Positions 12,520 through 22,990 of a DNA stretch of 64,000 nucleotides are shown here, one piece after another. The notes beneath the pieces were generated by a model, which was given only the letters and a program-made list of their open reading frames with translations, made no database searches and was not told the DNA's origin. Each line of letters starts with the position of its first letter. The first letter of the stretch is position 1. The stretch comes from Allium sativum (Eukaryota > Streptophyta > Magnoliopsida > Asparagales > Amaryllidaceae): the NCBI GenBank assembly GCA_030737875.1, contig CM060926.1:319708922-319772921 (forward strand), written 5' to 3'. Position numbers and translations under genes: made by a program.

Positions 12520-13164
12520 AATCATGTCTAGCAAAAGCCCTGTTAAGGGAAGGCTAAATATTCCAAGGTCTCACGTCCTAAGAAAGCATTTGTTCCAAAG
12601 CCGTCTTTGATTACTTCTCAACATTCCGTGATGGCCATACTGGAAAGCTTTGGCATATCTGGCATTGACTCCATTATAGATTCTTTTCTAAATTTTCTCA
12701 AGAACCCTCCAGAAGGGTATTTTGCGTATTCAGCGATGTATATCTGGCATGAAGGCTTTCTTCCTTTTCCACCCTTTCTACAAAAGCTCTTAAGTGATTT
12801 GAAAGTTTCTCCTATTCAACTCTCACCCAATACGTATACAACTCTCTTGTGCTTGGAGGCCCTGGTTCTTGCATCCGGTCAGGATTCTTTAAGCCCCAAA
12901 CTTATTCATCATATGGTTCGATTTTCTAAAAGTTTAGAATTGCCGATATGGAGGGATAATCCTATAAGGAGACCAATTACAAATAGTATTAGCAAAACGA
13001 GGCCGTGGGAAGATCAATTTTTTCTCATCAAATGCCCTCTCGGCATATCAGGAAAATTTGTTGATGACGGTAGGTCTCTTTCCTTAGAAGGTAAATGTTT
13101 TATATTTGTGGTTTTCATTTATCCGTGTCTTTCTTTTATTATGGAAACCCTTCTAAAGATGTGA
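12520..13164 (+). pseudogene. Antisense gene of the Tat-like element, part 1: Transposase_28-type domain
   Basis: On the strand opposite to the retroelement, an open frame through 12547-13164 encodes a domain resembling the plant 'putative gypsy type transposon' (Transposase_28) family. Visible marks are EGYFAYSAMYIWHEGF, then FPPFLQKLLSDL, IQLSPNTYTTLLC and a WEDQFFL block, matching the family's aromatic-rich start, its 'PF..LL..l...P.QL.PN....l' core and its 'W...FF' block. No good ATG lies in this frame; an ATG at about 12526 opens another frame, so a start-proximal frameshift is likely. After 'ttccttagaag' the reading becomes non-conserved at a GTAAAT splice-donor-like site (about 13093). 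Extra antisense reading frames are known in Tat-lineage elements. The family assignment is from memory of its pattern. Confidence 0.5.
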
Positions 13165-14093
13165 TTTTAATGCCGGAGGAAGCTCAAGTTGTCGAGGCTA
13201 TCTTCACAGCACCGGTGGAGCATATGTGCTAGTCATTCCTCCTAACCATCGATAGGGTTCATCAATATGGCTTAATTCCCCCAAGGGCAGAAGATATTGG
13301 GGAAACCTCGCATCCAATTTTTTGGTCATAAAGGACTATTGCTGAATTCTAGCTCTTTCAATGCAGGCTCCCCCATCCATCCAAGTGATTTGAATGAGTC
13401 TATATTTTTGTTTTTTGTTTTTTGTTTAGACAATGTTTGTCATTATTTCTCTCGTTTCCTTGTTATTATTGTTTTACTAATTTAATTCCTCTTCGTTTAG
13501 GATATTCGGCTTCTCGGGATGTGTCTGCCCTGGTAGCTTACTCTCGATCCAGTACCCAAGATATAAAGAAGCTCGCCCATACTGACAATGAATCTCCGTC
13601 AAAGATTCCCAGACAAAATAAGTAAGATAGCTTTTTAGAAAATATCGTTGTTACCTCGAAAACAAGGCAGACCTTTGATCCCCCTACTGTTGATTATGAC
13701 CAGGCGGTCCATGTTGACACTTCCCTTGATACTTCACCGAAGGATAAGCCCGTAAGCAGTCCCGTTCTTCCCGATACTTTTGGCAGGTTAGGTGGGGAAG
13801 GGCATAGTCTTCTGTTGCCTTCCTTCTCTCAGCCTGTTATCTCCCTTCCACTTCCTTTGCCAGTCTTTGATTTTGATTGGCTTGTGAGTCTTGCTCTCTC
13901 ACTTCCAAAAGTTGCTAACATCACGCCGACTTCTTCACCCTTAGATTCATAATATTTTCATCGGCAACAAATCAGGAACCAACTTTTGGTATTGATTTAT
14001 CCTTTTCGATTCCATTGTATTCATATTGTTTTTATGAGAAGCTTAATTCATTTCCCTTCCTCAAATAATGAAGACTTGGTATCTATCCAGAGG
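13165..14093 (+). pseudogene. Antisense gene of the Tat-like element, part 2: further exons
   Basis: Two exon-like pieces follow. The first (about 13180-13320) reads through VEAIFTAPVEHMC to a TAG at about 13229 and continues open beyond it. The second begins at a textbook acceptor 'cttcgtttag' (13491-13500) and reads GYSASRDVSALVAYSRSS..., is stopped at 13623-13625, and continues in frame to about 13950 with a Pro/Ser/Leu-rich sequence. A third acceptor 'tctatccag' lies just before the E2 insertion at 14094. The exon-intron layout on the strand opposite to the retroelement supports a spliced antisense gene. Confidence 0.4.
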
Positions 14094-14098
14094 GATGG
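14094..14098. repeat. Target-site duplication GATGG (left) of E2
   Basis: GATGG precedes TGTAACACC at 14099 and recurs at 36294-36298 directly after the right LTR. Confidence 0.9.
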
Positions 14099-16875
14099 TG
14101 TAACACCCCGTATTTTCTATGGATATTAAAATTAACAAATCTAAGAACACTTAATTTTTAAAAGAAGAATTAAGGGAAACAGGTTACGCCATTGAGTTCG
14201 TCTCGGAATTTTGCTTGAGATAGAGTCCGAGTTTGCGTGAATCGGACTCCGTATGAAGAAGTTATAGAGTTCAGAAGATTTCAAGAATAAACAGAAAATA
14301 ATAATTAAATAATAAATCCAGTCCAAAATTCAAAATTCGGACAGAACAGGCTGAGCAGGAAAATTCCCACTCAGTGTGTCGACCCCCCCAAGGGGAGTCG
14401 ACATAGGTGTCAACCCCCTATAGGGGAGTCGACATAGGTGTCGACCCCCACGTAGGGAGTAGACCCCTATGAGATTTGCTTCCTATGATGAATTTCTGTA
14501 GTCCTGAGCTGATGTGGCCTTCTCTGATTGGCCAATGACTAATTTCTGAGTTGTTAGGGCTTATGTGTCGTGCTATGGTTGGCTGGATGAAATATCGTTG
14601 GTTTGATGACTCTAATTTCTCCTAGACTAATCTAAAGGCTAGAATTAATCCTAGACATCTATATATACATAGCCAAACCTAGACCCTAACCTCATAACCC
14701 TAAAACTACGGTGTCGTCATGCTGTTCATCTACAAGCTAGCCTAGCCTCCTTCAACTTCTCCTAACTATAAAAATAAATCCAAACTAGTAATCGATTAGA
14801 AGAACTTCAAATCAAACGTCTACATCAAAAGTTAGCTTTTCAAATTCAGAAATCAGATCCCAGAATACAAGATCTGTCCTTTTTCTGTAAGTTTAGTTAT
14901 TATTTAGATTTAAACTTCTAATAGAAATCACGATTGTAATAATCGGATCTAGAACGATGCCTAATTCTGATTCGTGCCTATCCTTTTGTCTAATCTAAAT
15001 TGCTTATGCCTATGAGACTATTGTGATTGATGTAATGACAACTATCATGCCTATGAGACTGTTGGACTGACATAATAGAACCTATCATGCCTATGAGACT
15101 GTTGGACTAGCATAAGTGAACTATCATGCCTGTGAGACTGTTGTGATTGATAGGATGGAACTTTTCATGTTGTACAACCTATGCCTATGAAACTATCATG
15201 ATTTATCAAATGGGACTTATCATGTTGTACATTAAATTAGTAATTCTCTTAAGTCCAATTCTTATTAATTTTTATATCTATGGTGTGAATTGCTTAGCTT
15301 GTCTACACATAGTGTTAATATACAACATTGGAACATAATTCTTGAATTTGGTACATCCTTACATGCCTATTTTTCCTTATGTCAATTCTTATGCTCCTTC
15401 TCTATTTTTCCTTTTTTACTTGCTTTTGTGAATGCTAAGTTCATTCGGAACTTAGATTGAATCTCGATGTACGTGCGATTATAACGCGGGGAAAATTGGC
15501 TATAATTTAATTTAGTAAAATTTGGGCATAGCTTGGGAATGTGGTATAAACTTGTATTTACTAGACTTGTGGAAAATTTGACACATAGATTTGGACATAT
15601 ATGACAAATATGTAAATGGGCTAAAGATGAACATGCCTAACCCGAGGTTAGATTGAGTTGCAGTGTAAGACTGCCCAGAACCGCCCGACACATCCAGCGA
15701 CCGCAACAATATAGATCTAATGTGAGAGGTTGGTGCTTTAATGAATGAATTAAAGCTAAGGAACAGATTGACTAAGAACGATATGGTTAAGTTAATTAAA
15801 GCAACATTTAACAAATACAACATGTTAGTTAAACAGATGGGTGGGGTTAGGTAAATTTGAGAGCACTTAACTGTTATAACATGTTGATTAGGAAATCCTA
15901 GTAATGGGGACCCATTTCAGCAATAACCCACATAGATGTATCACGGTACCCTAAACTAGGCAGGGTAGAGAACGATTACTAGGCTAATTATAAGCGGTCA
16001 AAATAGCGGCAGGTGGTGCAACAGTGTAGGTTCCGGCTGAGTATGGGTGTGCACGTACTCCCGAGTGGATAAAGCAGGCACTGAGCATCAATAGTATATA
16101 CTGTGCATCTAGAATTTGTTTCGGGTTGCCACCATAGGAATTGATACACCCTATGGTGGGACCAGCATAGGTATCTACAATCAAGCAGGGCCGAATGACA
16201 TAAGTAATAAATGCATGCGAGTAGAAGCCGATCGGAAAAGGGATCACTTTGTTATGAACACATGATGGTAGTTGAAACTTTTGTAGTAGGTGCAGAGAAA
16301 TGGAAATGAGTGCGATAGTATATTCAATTTATCTTGTCGTATCTTATGTTATCTTATTTCTATAGTATTGTCCTATATTCAATTTATTCGTGTCATGATT
16401 CTTTTACCTGTTTACATGCTGAATAATCACTGGACTTACCAGACTTATGTCTGACCTATTTTCTTTCACCTTCTTTTCTTTCGTGCCCTCCTGGTTCGCA
16501 GGGAGGGAATACTTCAGTTTAGTGCATACCTTTTCCAGTTTGAAGAGAGTTGATGTATTGCTTGGATTCTCTCTTCTTGGGCTACGATTGTGGTTACATT
16601 TTATTGGTGATTTATGCTGCTTTACTATTGTTTATGCTTCTTTATGTACTTGGAGTTTCAAATCAAGGCAGATGTTTCATTGTAATAATTTAGAAGTTGG
16701 GTTTTGAGACAATGCTTCTAATGTTTTGACTGAACCACGTTAGTTATGAAATGATTTCAGTTTTGCGCTGTTTATATGTCTATCTTGTAAATTATCTATG
16801 TCTTTTACCTAAAATGCTTCACCAAAGTTAATGCATTCCCTTTGTGAGTGACCTTAACGAATGTGAGGTGTTTCA
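14099..16875 (+). repeat. Left LTR of E2 (2777 bp)
   Basis: Starts TGTAACACCCCG and ends GTGTTTCA. It has GTCGAC hairpins at about 14377-14470, a TATA box at 14660-14667, one copy of the ~90-nt stem-loop module (15640-15730), the CACCATAGG/CCTATGGTG hairpin at about 16130-16158 and the CAGACTTATGTCTG hairpin at 16440-16453. No coding region is credible inside it. Confidence 0.9.
14660..14667 (+). promoter_or_regulatory. TATA box of the E2 left LTR
   Basis: TATATATA in 'catctatatatacatagcc', followed by 'cctagaccctaacc' as in the other families; conserved in the right LTR at 34086-34093. Confidence 0.55.
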
Positions 16876-16877
16876 CT

Positions 16878-16897
16878 TGGTATCAGAGGGATGGTTT
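16878..16897 (+). other. Primer binding site of E2 (initiator Met tRNA)
   Basis: TGGTATCAGAGGGATGGTTT two bases after the LTR. The first 11 bases match the plant initiator-Met tRNA primer site; the rest is mutated relative to E3. Confidence 0.8.
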
Positions 16898-17054
16898 ACC
16901 AGACCAGAGAAAAGTTTTTGAAAACTATTTTTCGAGGAGAAATTTAAAGAAGCATTTTCAAGAAAAGTGTTGTTTTATTTTAAAGGCATAATCCCCAAAG
17001 CCATATGCATTATCTTTCTATCCCTTATTTTGAACCTTTTCTTTTTGTATCAAC

Positions 17055-17990
17055 ATTCTTGGGGATCTTAATCTTCCCGAGGGCGTACCGATACCTAGCT
17101 GGTTTAGAAGGTATTTGGAGGCTATGGCTAATGACGCAGGCCCAGCAGACGTTCCTCCTCCCCCAGCTGCAGCCGTTCCTCTTCCTCCTCCGCGGGTGAA
17201 TGCTTTCTCGAAGATATGTTGGGACTTTCGAGCTATAGGTGGAAAAAACTTTAATGGGACTGAGTCATTTGTGGATGTAAGAAACTGGCTCAAGGAAACA
17301 GAAGATTTGTTTGTTATCTTCGAAGTGGATGATAGGCAGAAGATACAATTGGCTGTATGGTTACTTAAGGACGAAGCCTCTTACTGGTGGGAAGTTACTA
17401 ATGCTGAGAGAACAGTTGAAACTTAGGAGGATTTCAGAAGGAGATTTGAAATGAAGTTCCTCTCGCAAGCTGAGCGAAGCCTACAAATGGAAAAGTTCTT
17501 AGCACTCAAACAGGGAAACCTATCGGTTAAGGAATACGTCAACCAATTCAACTAGCTGGCTAGATTCAGATTAGAGTTGGTAAACAATCCACATAAAAAG
17601 GCTCTCCATTTCGTGAAAGGGTTGAATGAATCGCTGCACAGCGTAGCTATGTCCCATATACCTATGGGTGCGAATTTTGAGAGACTGGTGGACATGGCAC
17701 TGTTACAGGAGGAAGACAAGGGTGGCAAGAAAGAGTCAATGGTGGATGGACCTTTAGACAAGAAAGTGGAGGGATCGCAGAATAAGAAGACAGATTCCAA
17801 GAAAGGCGGGAAGAATAACAAACCCCATAACACGAGGAAGTGTAAATTTTGTGGCATACCTGGACATCGGATTAAGGACTGCAGAAAGAAGAAAACGAAG
17901 ATGGGTGGTTGCTTTCAATGCGGCGAGACATGACATATGGCTAAGGATTGCCCAAAAATGCAAGGGCAAGGGCAGAGGACTGGATCCATT
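17055..17990 (+). pseudogene. E2 gag remnant
   Basis: Aligned with the E3 gag, the frame starts at 17055 where the start codon has become ATT. It covers the capsid region (for example ASYWWEVTNAER and KKALHFVKGLNE) and two zinc knuckles CKFCGIPGHRIKDC and CFQCGE... In-frame stops lie at 17424-17426 (a Trp codon in E3), 17553-17555 (a Gln codon) and 17931-17933 (a Gly in the second knuckle), and a frameshift near 18050 separates it from the protease. It cannot make a working Gag. The role of the family is the structural protein of the cytoplasmic particle that packages element RNA. Confidence 0.85.
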
Positions 17991-18049
17991 TCTGGAGGGT
18001 ATATTCACGCTCTCATTGCACCTCCGCAAGAAAGTGGTAGATTTAGAGG

Positions 18050-20154
18050 TTAGTTTATTTTTCTGATCATCCAGTTCATACTCTTTTTGATTCTGGCGCA
18101 TCACACTCTTTTATATCTACTGCTTTAGTTGAATCTCTGCACCTAGATACCAGTATAGTAGAGGATCCCATGGTTGTTTCAAATCCAGTTGGGGGCTCGG
18201 CTTATTTGTCCATGATTTGTTTGGATTTGGAAATTTCTATACTTAGCGTTGGGTTTAGATGTAATGCTTATGTTTTGGGTTTCACGGGCTATGGGTTGAT
18301 TCTAGGCATGGATTGGTTATCCAGTAATGGTGCCATCCTCGATTGTGAAAAGAGAGTGGTTAGACTTATGACTTGCCTTAGTAACACTCTCGAAATCTCT
18401 TGTAATCCCATGAATTCTGTTATGCTTAGTTGCTTAGATTCTCTTGATGCATCTATTGAAAACTTGCAATCTATTAGAGTGGTCCATGAATACTCGGATG
18501 TCTTTGAAGAGGTAAAGGGTTTACCTCCGAAGCGAGAGATAGACTTCCGCATATACCTTGTTGATAATGCAAAACCAGTTGCTTTACCAGTTTGACACAT
18601 GGATCCAAGAGAAAGGAAAGAGTTCAGCAAGCAAGTTAAAAAGTTGCTTGAAAAGGTGTTCATAAGGCGGAGTATGTCTGAATGGGGTGATCCAGTGGTG
18701 TTTGGAACCAAAGCAGATGGTTCACTTCGCCTGTGCGTGGACTATAGGGAGCTAAACAAATTGTACAAGAAGAATAGGCACCCACTTCCTAGAATAGACG
18801 ACTTGTTCGACCAACTCGTAGGTGCCTCAGTTTTCTTCCAACTAGATCTGGCCACCAGATTTCATCAACTAAGAGTGGCTGAGGACAGCATAGATAAGAC
18901 TGCGTTCAGAACCCCGGATGGTTTCTTCGAATGGCTTGTCATGCATTTCGACTTGACAAACGCACCTACCTACTTCGTAGACTTGATGAGTAGGGTATTT
19001 AGAGAGTTCCTTAATAAATTTGTAGAGGTTTTTGTGGATGACATTTTGATTTTCTCAAAAAGTGAGGAAGAACATGCTTCGCATTTAAGGGAAGTTATGG
19101 ATACTCTTTGTGCACATCAGCTGAAAGCAAAATTCTCCAAATGCCATTTTTGGAGAGATGAAGTAAGGTTTCTTGGACATGTAGTGTCCAAAGAGGGGAT
19201 AGCTATGGATCCCGCAAAAGTAATTGCAGTGCAGGATTGGAAGATCCCACGGAATGCAACCGAAGTACGAAGTTTTCTCGGGCTAGCAGGCTTTTATAGA
19301 AAGTTCATTAAGGACTTTGCGAAGATCTCATCCTCACTTACTGGGTTGACAAAGAAGAACCTAACTTTTTCTTGGGATTTGGATTGCGATGTTGCTTTCC
19401 AACGATTGAAAAGGGCTCTAACAATAGCCCTGGTTCTGACATTTCCTGATGGGAGTAAGATGTTTATAGTGTAAACAGACGCATGTAGTACAGGATTCGG
19501 CACTGTCTTGATGCAAGAGGGCAGAGTAGTTTGTTATGGAGGAAGGCAATTGAAGGTACATGAGAAAAACTACCCAACTCATGATTTAGAACTAGCTGCC
19601 ATTGTTTTTGCACTTAAGTCATGGCATCATTACCTGCTAGGAGAAAGGTTTGAATTGTTTACTGACCATAAATCATTAAAGAACCTTTTCTCATAGAAAG
19701 ATCTTAACTTAAGGAAACAAAGGTGGATGGAATTTCTTGTCTCATATGATTTTGAGAGTGCTTATACCCCTGGCAAGGGAAATGTGGTAGCAGACGTCTT
19801 AAGTAGGAAAAAGCTGACCTTAAGTCCTCTCTTTGTAGAAAGGCAAAGCTTGGAGTACATAGCAAACTTTGACTTTAGACCCTCCTTTGAATTTGTACCT
19901 AGTTTGTTAGCATCTCTAGAGGTGCGGCCTACTCTTTTGGACTCAATAGGAAACGCGCAACGTGAAGACCCTCAGCTAGTTGATGTGATGGATAAGCTAA
20001 TTAGAGTTGAGACTTCTAGTCACCTCAATAGATACTCCATCGATGACATGGGTTGGTTGAGACGGGATGGAAGACTATGCGTCCCATAAGCAAGGGATTT
20101 GGTGAAGACCGTTCTCGAAGAGGCACACCATTCTATGTTGACCATACACCCAGG
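18050..20154 (+). pseudogene. E2 protease, reverse transcriptase and RNase H remnant
   Basis: One frame carries the protease motif DSGASHSF (about 18099), a long linker, RT blocks ([10 protein letters not shown] at about 18733, [10 protein letters not shown] at about 19034) and RNase H blocks (TDACSTG at 19477, DHKSLK at about 19668). Stops interrupt it at 18593-18595, 19472-19474 (Tyr in E3), 19694-19696 (Gln) and 20087-20089 (Gln in E4). A one-base gain in a G run near 20155 shifts the frame into integrase. Substitutions in conserved blocks, such as [10 protein letters not shown] where E3 has [10 protein letters not shown], show relaxed constraint. Confidence 0.88.
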
Positions 20155-20985
20155 TGGGGGAAAAGATGTATAAAGACATAAAAAGGGTTTTCTTCTGGAA
20201 TGGCATGAAGAAGGATGTAGCTGAGTTTGTCTCTAAATGCTTGATATGCCAGCAAGTCAAGGCAGAGCAGAAGAAGCCTGGCGGTCTGCTACATCATCTA
20301 GAGTTCCCACAGTGGAAATGGGATAGCATTTCGATGGACTTTATTGATGGGTTGCCTAGATCAAGAAGGGGCAATACCAGTATTTGGGTAATAGTGGACA
20401 GGCTCACTAAAAGCGCTCACTTTATACCTGTTAAGAAAATGACTGCCTCATCATTAGCATCCATTTATCTTAAAGAGGTAGTTCGACTGCATGGAATACC
20501 CTCCAGCATAGTAAGTGATCGAGACCCTATCTTTACGAGCGAGTTTTGGAAGAGTTTGCAAGAGGCTGTAGGCACACAACTATGCTTAAGCACTGCTTAT
20601 CACCCTCAAACCAATGGTCAGATAGAAACGGTGAACATAGTATTAGATGATCTCTTGAGATTGTGCATTCTTGATTTTGGGGGAACATGGGAGGATCACC
20701 TTCCTTTGGTGGAGTTCTCCTACAACAATAGCTACCAATCCACCATAGGCATGGCACCCTTTGAGGCTTTATATGGAAGACCATCGATCACCAACTTGTT
20801 GGTGGGAGTCTACAGACAAGCTCGTACTTAGGCCTGACATGATCAGAGAAACTTCAGAGAAGGTGGACTTGATACGAAGACGAATGAAGACCGCACAAGA
20901 TAGACAGAAGTCCTACGCTGATAAAAGAAGGACGACCTGTAGTTTGAGGTTGGAGATAGAGTTTTTCTTAAAGTATATCCTTTAA
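20155..20985 (+). pseudogene. E2 integrase remnant
   Basis: The frame from about 20160 reads the integrase zinc-finger end (CLICQQVK) and the catalytic core: [21 protein letters not shown] and NGQIETVN, so the D, D and E positions are still visible. A short deletion at about 20787, next to 'cgatcaccaac', shifts the frame, and another disruption near 20935 separates it from the C-terminal region. Confidence 0.85.
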
Positions 20986-21017
20986 GGAATGTCGTTCGCT
21001 TTGGGTCCATAGGAAAA

Positions 21018-21398
21018 TTGGCACCAAGATTTGTAGGGCCATTTCCTATCATTGAGAGGATTGGGAAGATGGCTTATAAAATACAGCTGCCCAAAAGATT
21101 GGCTGGAGTACATAATGTCTTTCATGTCTCTCATCTACGAAAGTGCTTACATGAGTCTGCGGAAGTTGTGGAGCCAAGCATACTAGAGGAAATAGAAGTG
21201 GAGCGAGAAGCAACGGTGAGAAGAGTTCCAACTTGTATCTTGGGTACAGAAGTTAAAAAGCTCGGTAATCGCGAGGTCAAGCTAGTAAAAGTACAATGGA
21301 GTGATGCTGAGGAAGACGCGACGTGGGAGACTGAGGACAAGATAAGGGCATCCTACCCTTACCTTTTTGAGGGTACATTCTTGATCTCTTTTTCATAA
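21018..21398 (+). pseudogene. E2 integrase C-terminal region and chromodomain remnant
   Basis: An open segment of 126 residues beginning [10 protein letters not shown], followed by [20 protein letters not shown] and a C-terminal chromodomain-like block ending with DATWETEDKIRASYPYLFE. Chromodomains of this type define chromoviruses and steer integration to heterochromatin. The frame ends at a TAA shortly after, as in E3 and E4. Confidence 0.85.
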
Positions 21399-21525
21399 GT
21401 TTATGCATGCTTGTATATCTCCTCGGTCCTATTCTTGATCCTTAGGTAGAAACCAATGGATGCAAACATGTATTTGAAACATGTTATGATTGATGGTTGC
21501 AAGTGGTTGCTAGTGGTTGCTCATG

Positions 21526-21530
21526 GATGC
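21526..21530. repeat. Target-site duplication GATGC (left) of E3
   Basis: GATGC precedes TGTAACAACC at 21531 and recurs at 33142-33146 after the right LTR. Confidence 0.93.
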
Positions 21531-21761
21531 TGTAACAACCCGTATTTTCAATAACCTGTAATAACATAAATCGAGGCAGAATTTAATTCTAAAATGGGAA
21601 TCAAGGGAAACGGGCTATGCCATTGCGTTCGTCTCGGAAAAATACGCGAAATAGAGTCCGAGTTTTCGAAAATCGGAGTCCGTATGACCAAGATATGGCC
21701 TCGCGAAGTTTCACGAAAATTCCCAAATTAAAGTATACTTAATTAAGTGAAATGGGTTGTG

Positions 21762-21812
21762 TAGATATATATATATATATATATATATATTGATATATAT
21801 ATATATATATAT
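21762..21812. repeat. (AT)n microsatellite in the E3 left LTR
   Basis: An almost uninterrupted AT run, repeated at the same LTR position at 30142-30192. Confidence 0.9.
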
Positions 21813-22126
21813 AATTGAAAATTTAATAAATAAATATGCAAAAATGCTCAAAACAGCGAATTGGGAGAGGGGAATAACCGAACCGGCCGATTTTTGAAGT
21901 CGACCCGAGCCCGCTGGGTCGACTAGGGGTTAATCCAGGGTGTTTGGCTGTCAACCCGTGGGCCGATTCGCTCAAGTGCAGATTTTGCATTTGAATGGTT
22001 CTCATGGTCCATCTTTAATCTAAAGGCCCTAGATGGTTCCTACACTTGACTTCTTCCCCAAGACATGCTTTGATGGCTTGGATTGAATCTAGGGTTAATC
22101 CTATGGCCTAAAACACTTGCCTAATC

Positions 22127-22134
22127 TATAAATA
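22127..22134 (+). promoter_or_regulatory. TATA box of the E3 left LTR
   Basis: TATAAATA in 'ctaatctataaataagaccctaac'. The same TATA-then-CCCTAAC layout occurs in E2 and, with variation, in E4. The right-LTR copy is at 30507-30514. Confidence 0.6.
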
Positions 22135-22499
22135 AGACCCTAACCTACCCTAATTCATTCATAATTAAACCTAGTGACTAAACTATGGCAAAATGCTAGC
22201 TCTCATGGCCTCCACTAATTTTATGAAGAGGGTTGCATACTAATCACTCTCTAATCAACTTCTAATCCCTTCTTAGCATCTTAATCTTCTTCATTTGGTG
22301 TTCAAAGTTGCTAGTTGTGAGTTTCTATCACTTTGATGATCTTTTGGTAAACTAATTAGATGAGATGTGATGAGATTTATGGTTTTGTATGTGGGTTAAT
22401 GAGCTTTGAATCATATGATATGATGTTAGCATTAATCTTATGTTTATGCATGTTGAGTATGTAAGCTTATGCAAGTTTAATATGATGTATGTTATGTTT

Positions 22500-22990
22500 G
22501 CATGATGCTAAATATGCAAGTTGTGGGCTATGTAATCATATGCATGTTATGCAAGTTCATGGTAATATGCTATGCAAGTTACATGTATGTAAATATGCAA
22601 GTTACATGTTTGTTAATATGCAAGTTACATGTATGTAAATATGCAAGTTACATGTTTGTTAATATGCAAGTTACATGTTTGTTAATATGCAAGTTACATG
22701 TATGTAAATATGCAAGTTACATGTTTCTTTATATGCAAGTTACATGTTTGTTAATATGCGAGTTACATGTATGTAAATATGCAAGTTACATGTTTATTAA
22801 TATGCAAGTTCATGATGACACATTATGCAAGTCTATAAGCTAATATGCAAGTTTGTTATGCAAAATGAATATGTAAGTTATGTGACATATTATATGCAAG
22901 TTATGTGACATGTTATGCAAGTTCATATGCAAGTTATGTGTTTGTTAATATGCAAGATGGCACCTTTGAAACATGTTCATTCATATGCAA
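22500..22990 (+). repeat. 23-bp minisatellite in the E3 left LTR
   Basis: About ten tandem units of 'atatgcaagttacatgtttgtta' type (23 bp), followed by looser 'atgcaagtt' repeats. Because 23 is not a multiple of three, the repeat cycles through all three frames and gives a repetitive 113-residue frame (22502-22843) that I do not regard as a gene. Same array at about 30880-31370. Confidence 0.85.

Noticed and set aside
22560..22800. Regular repeats that could suggest a CRISPR array
   Set aside because: Units are directly adjacent 23-bp repeats without unique spacers, in a plant LTR with no cas-like gene.
22502..22843. 113-residue repetitive frame, also at 30882-31223
   Set aside because: It is the translation of a 23-bp minisatellite in the E3 LTR; the repeat cycles through frames and carries no domain.
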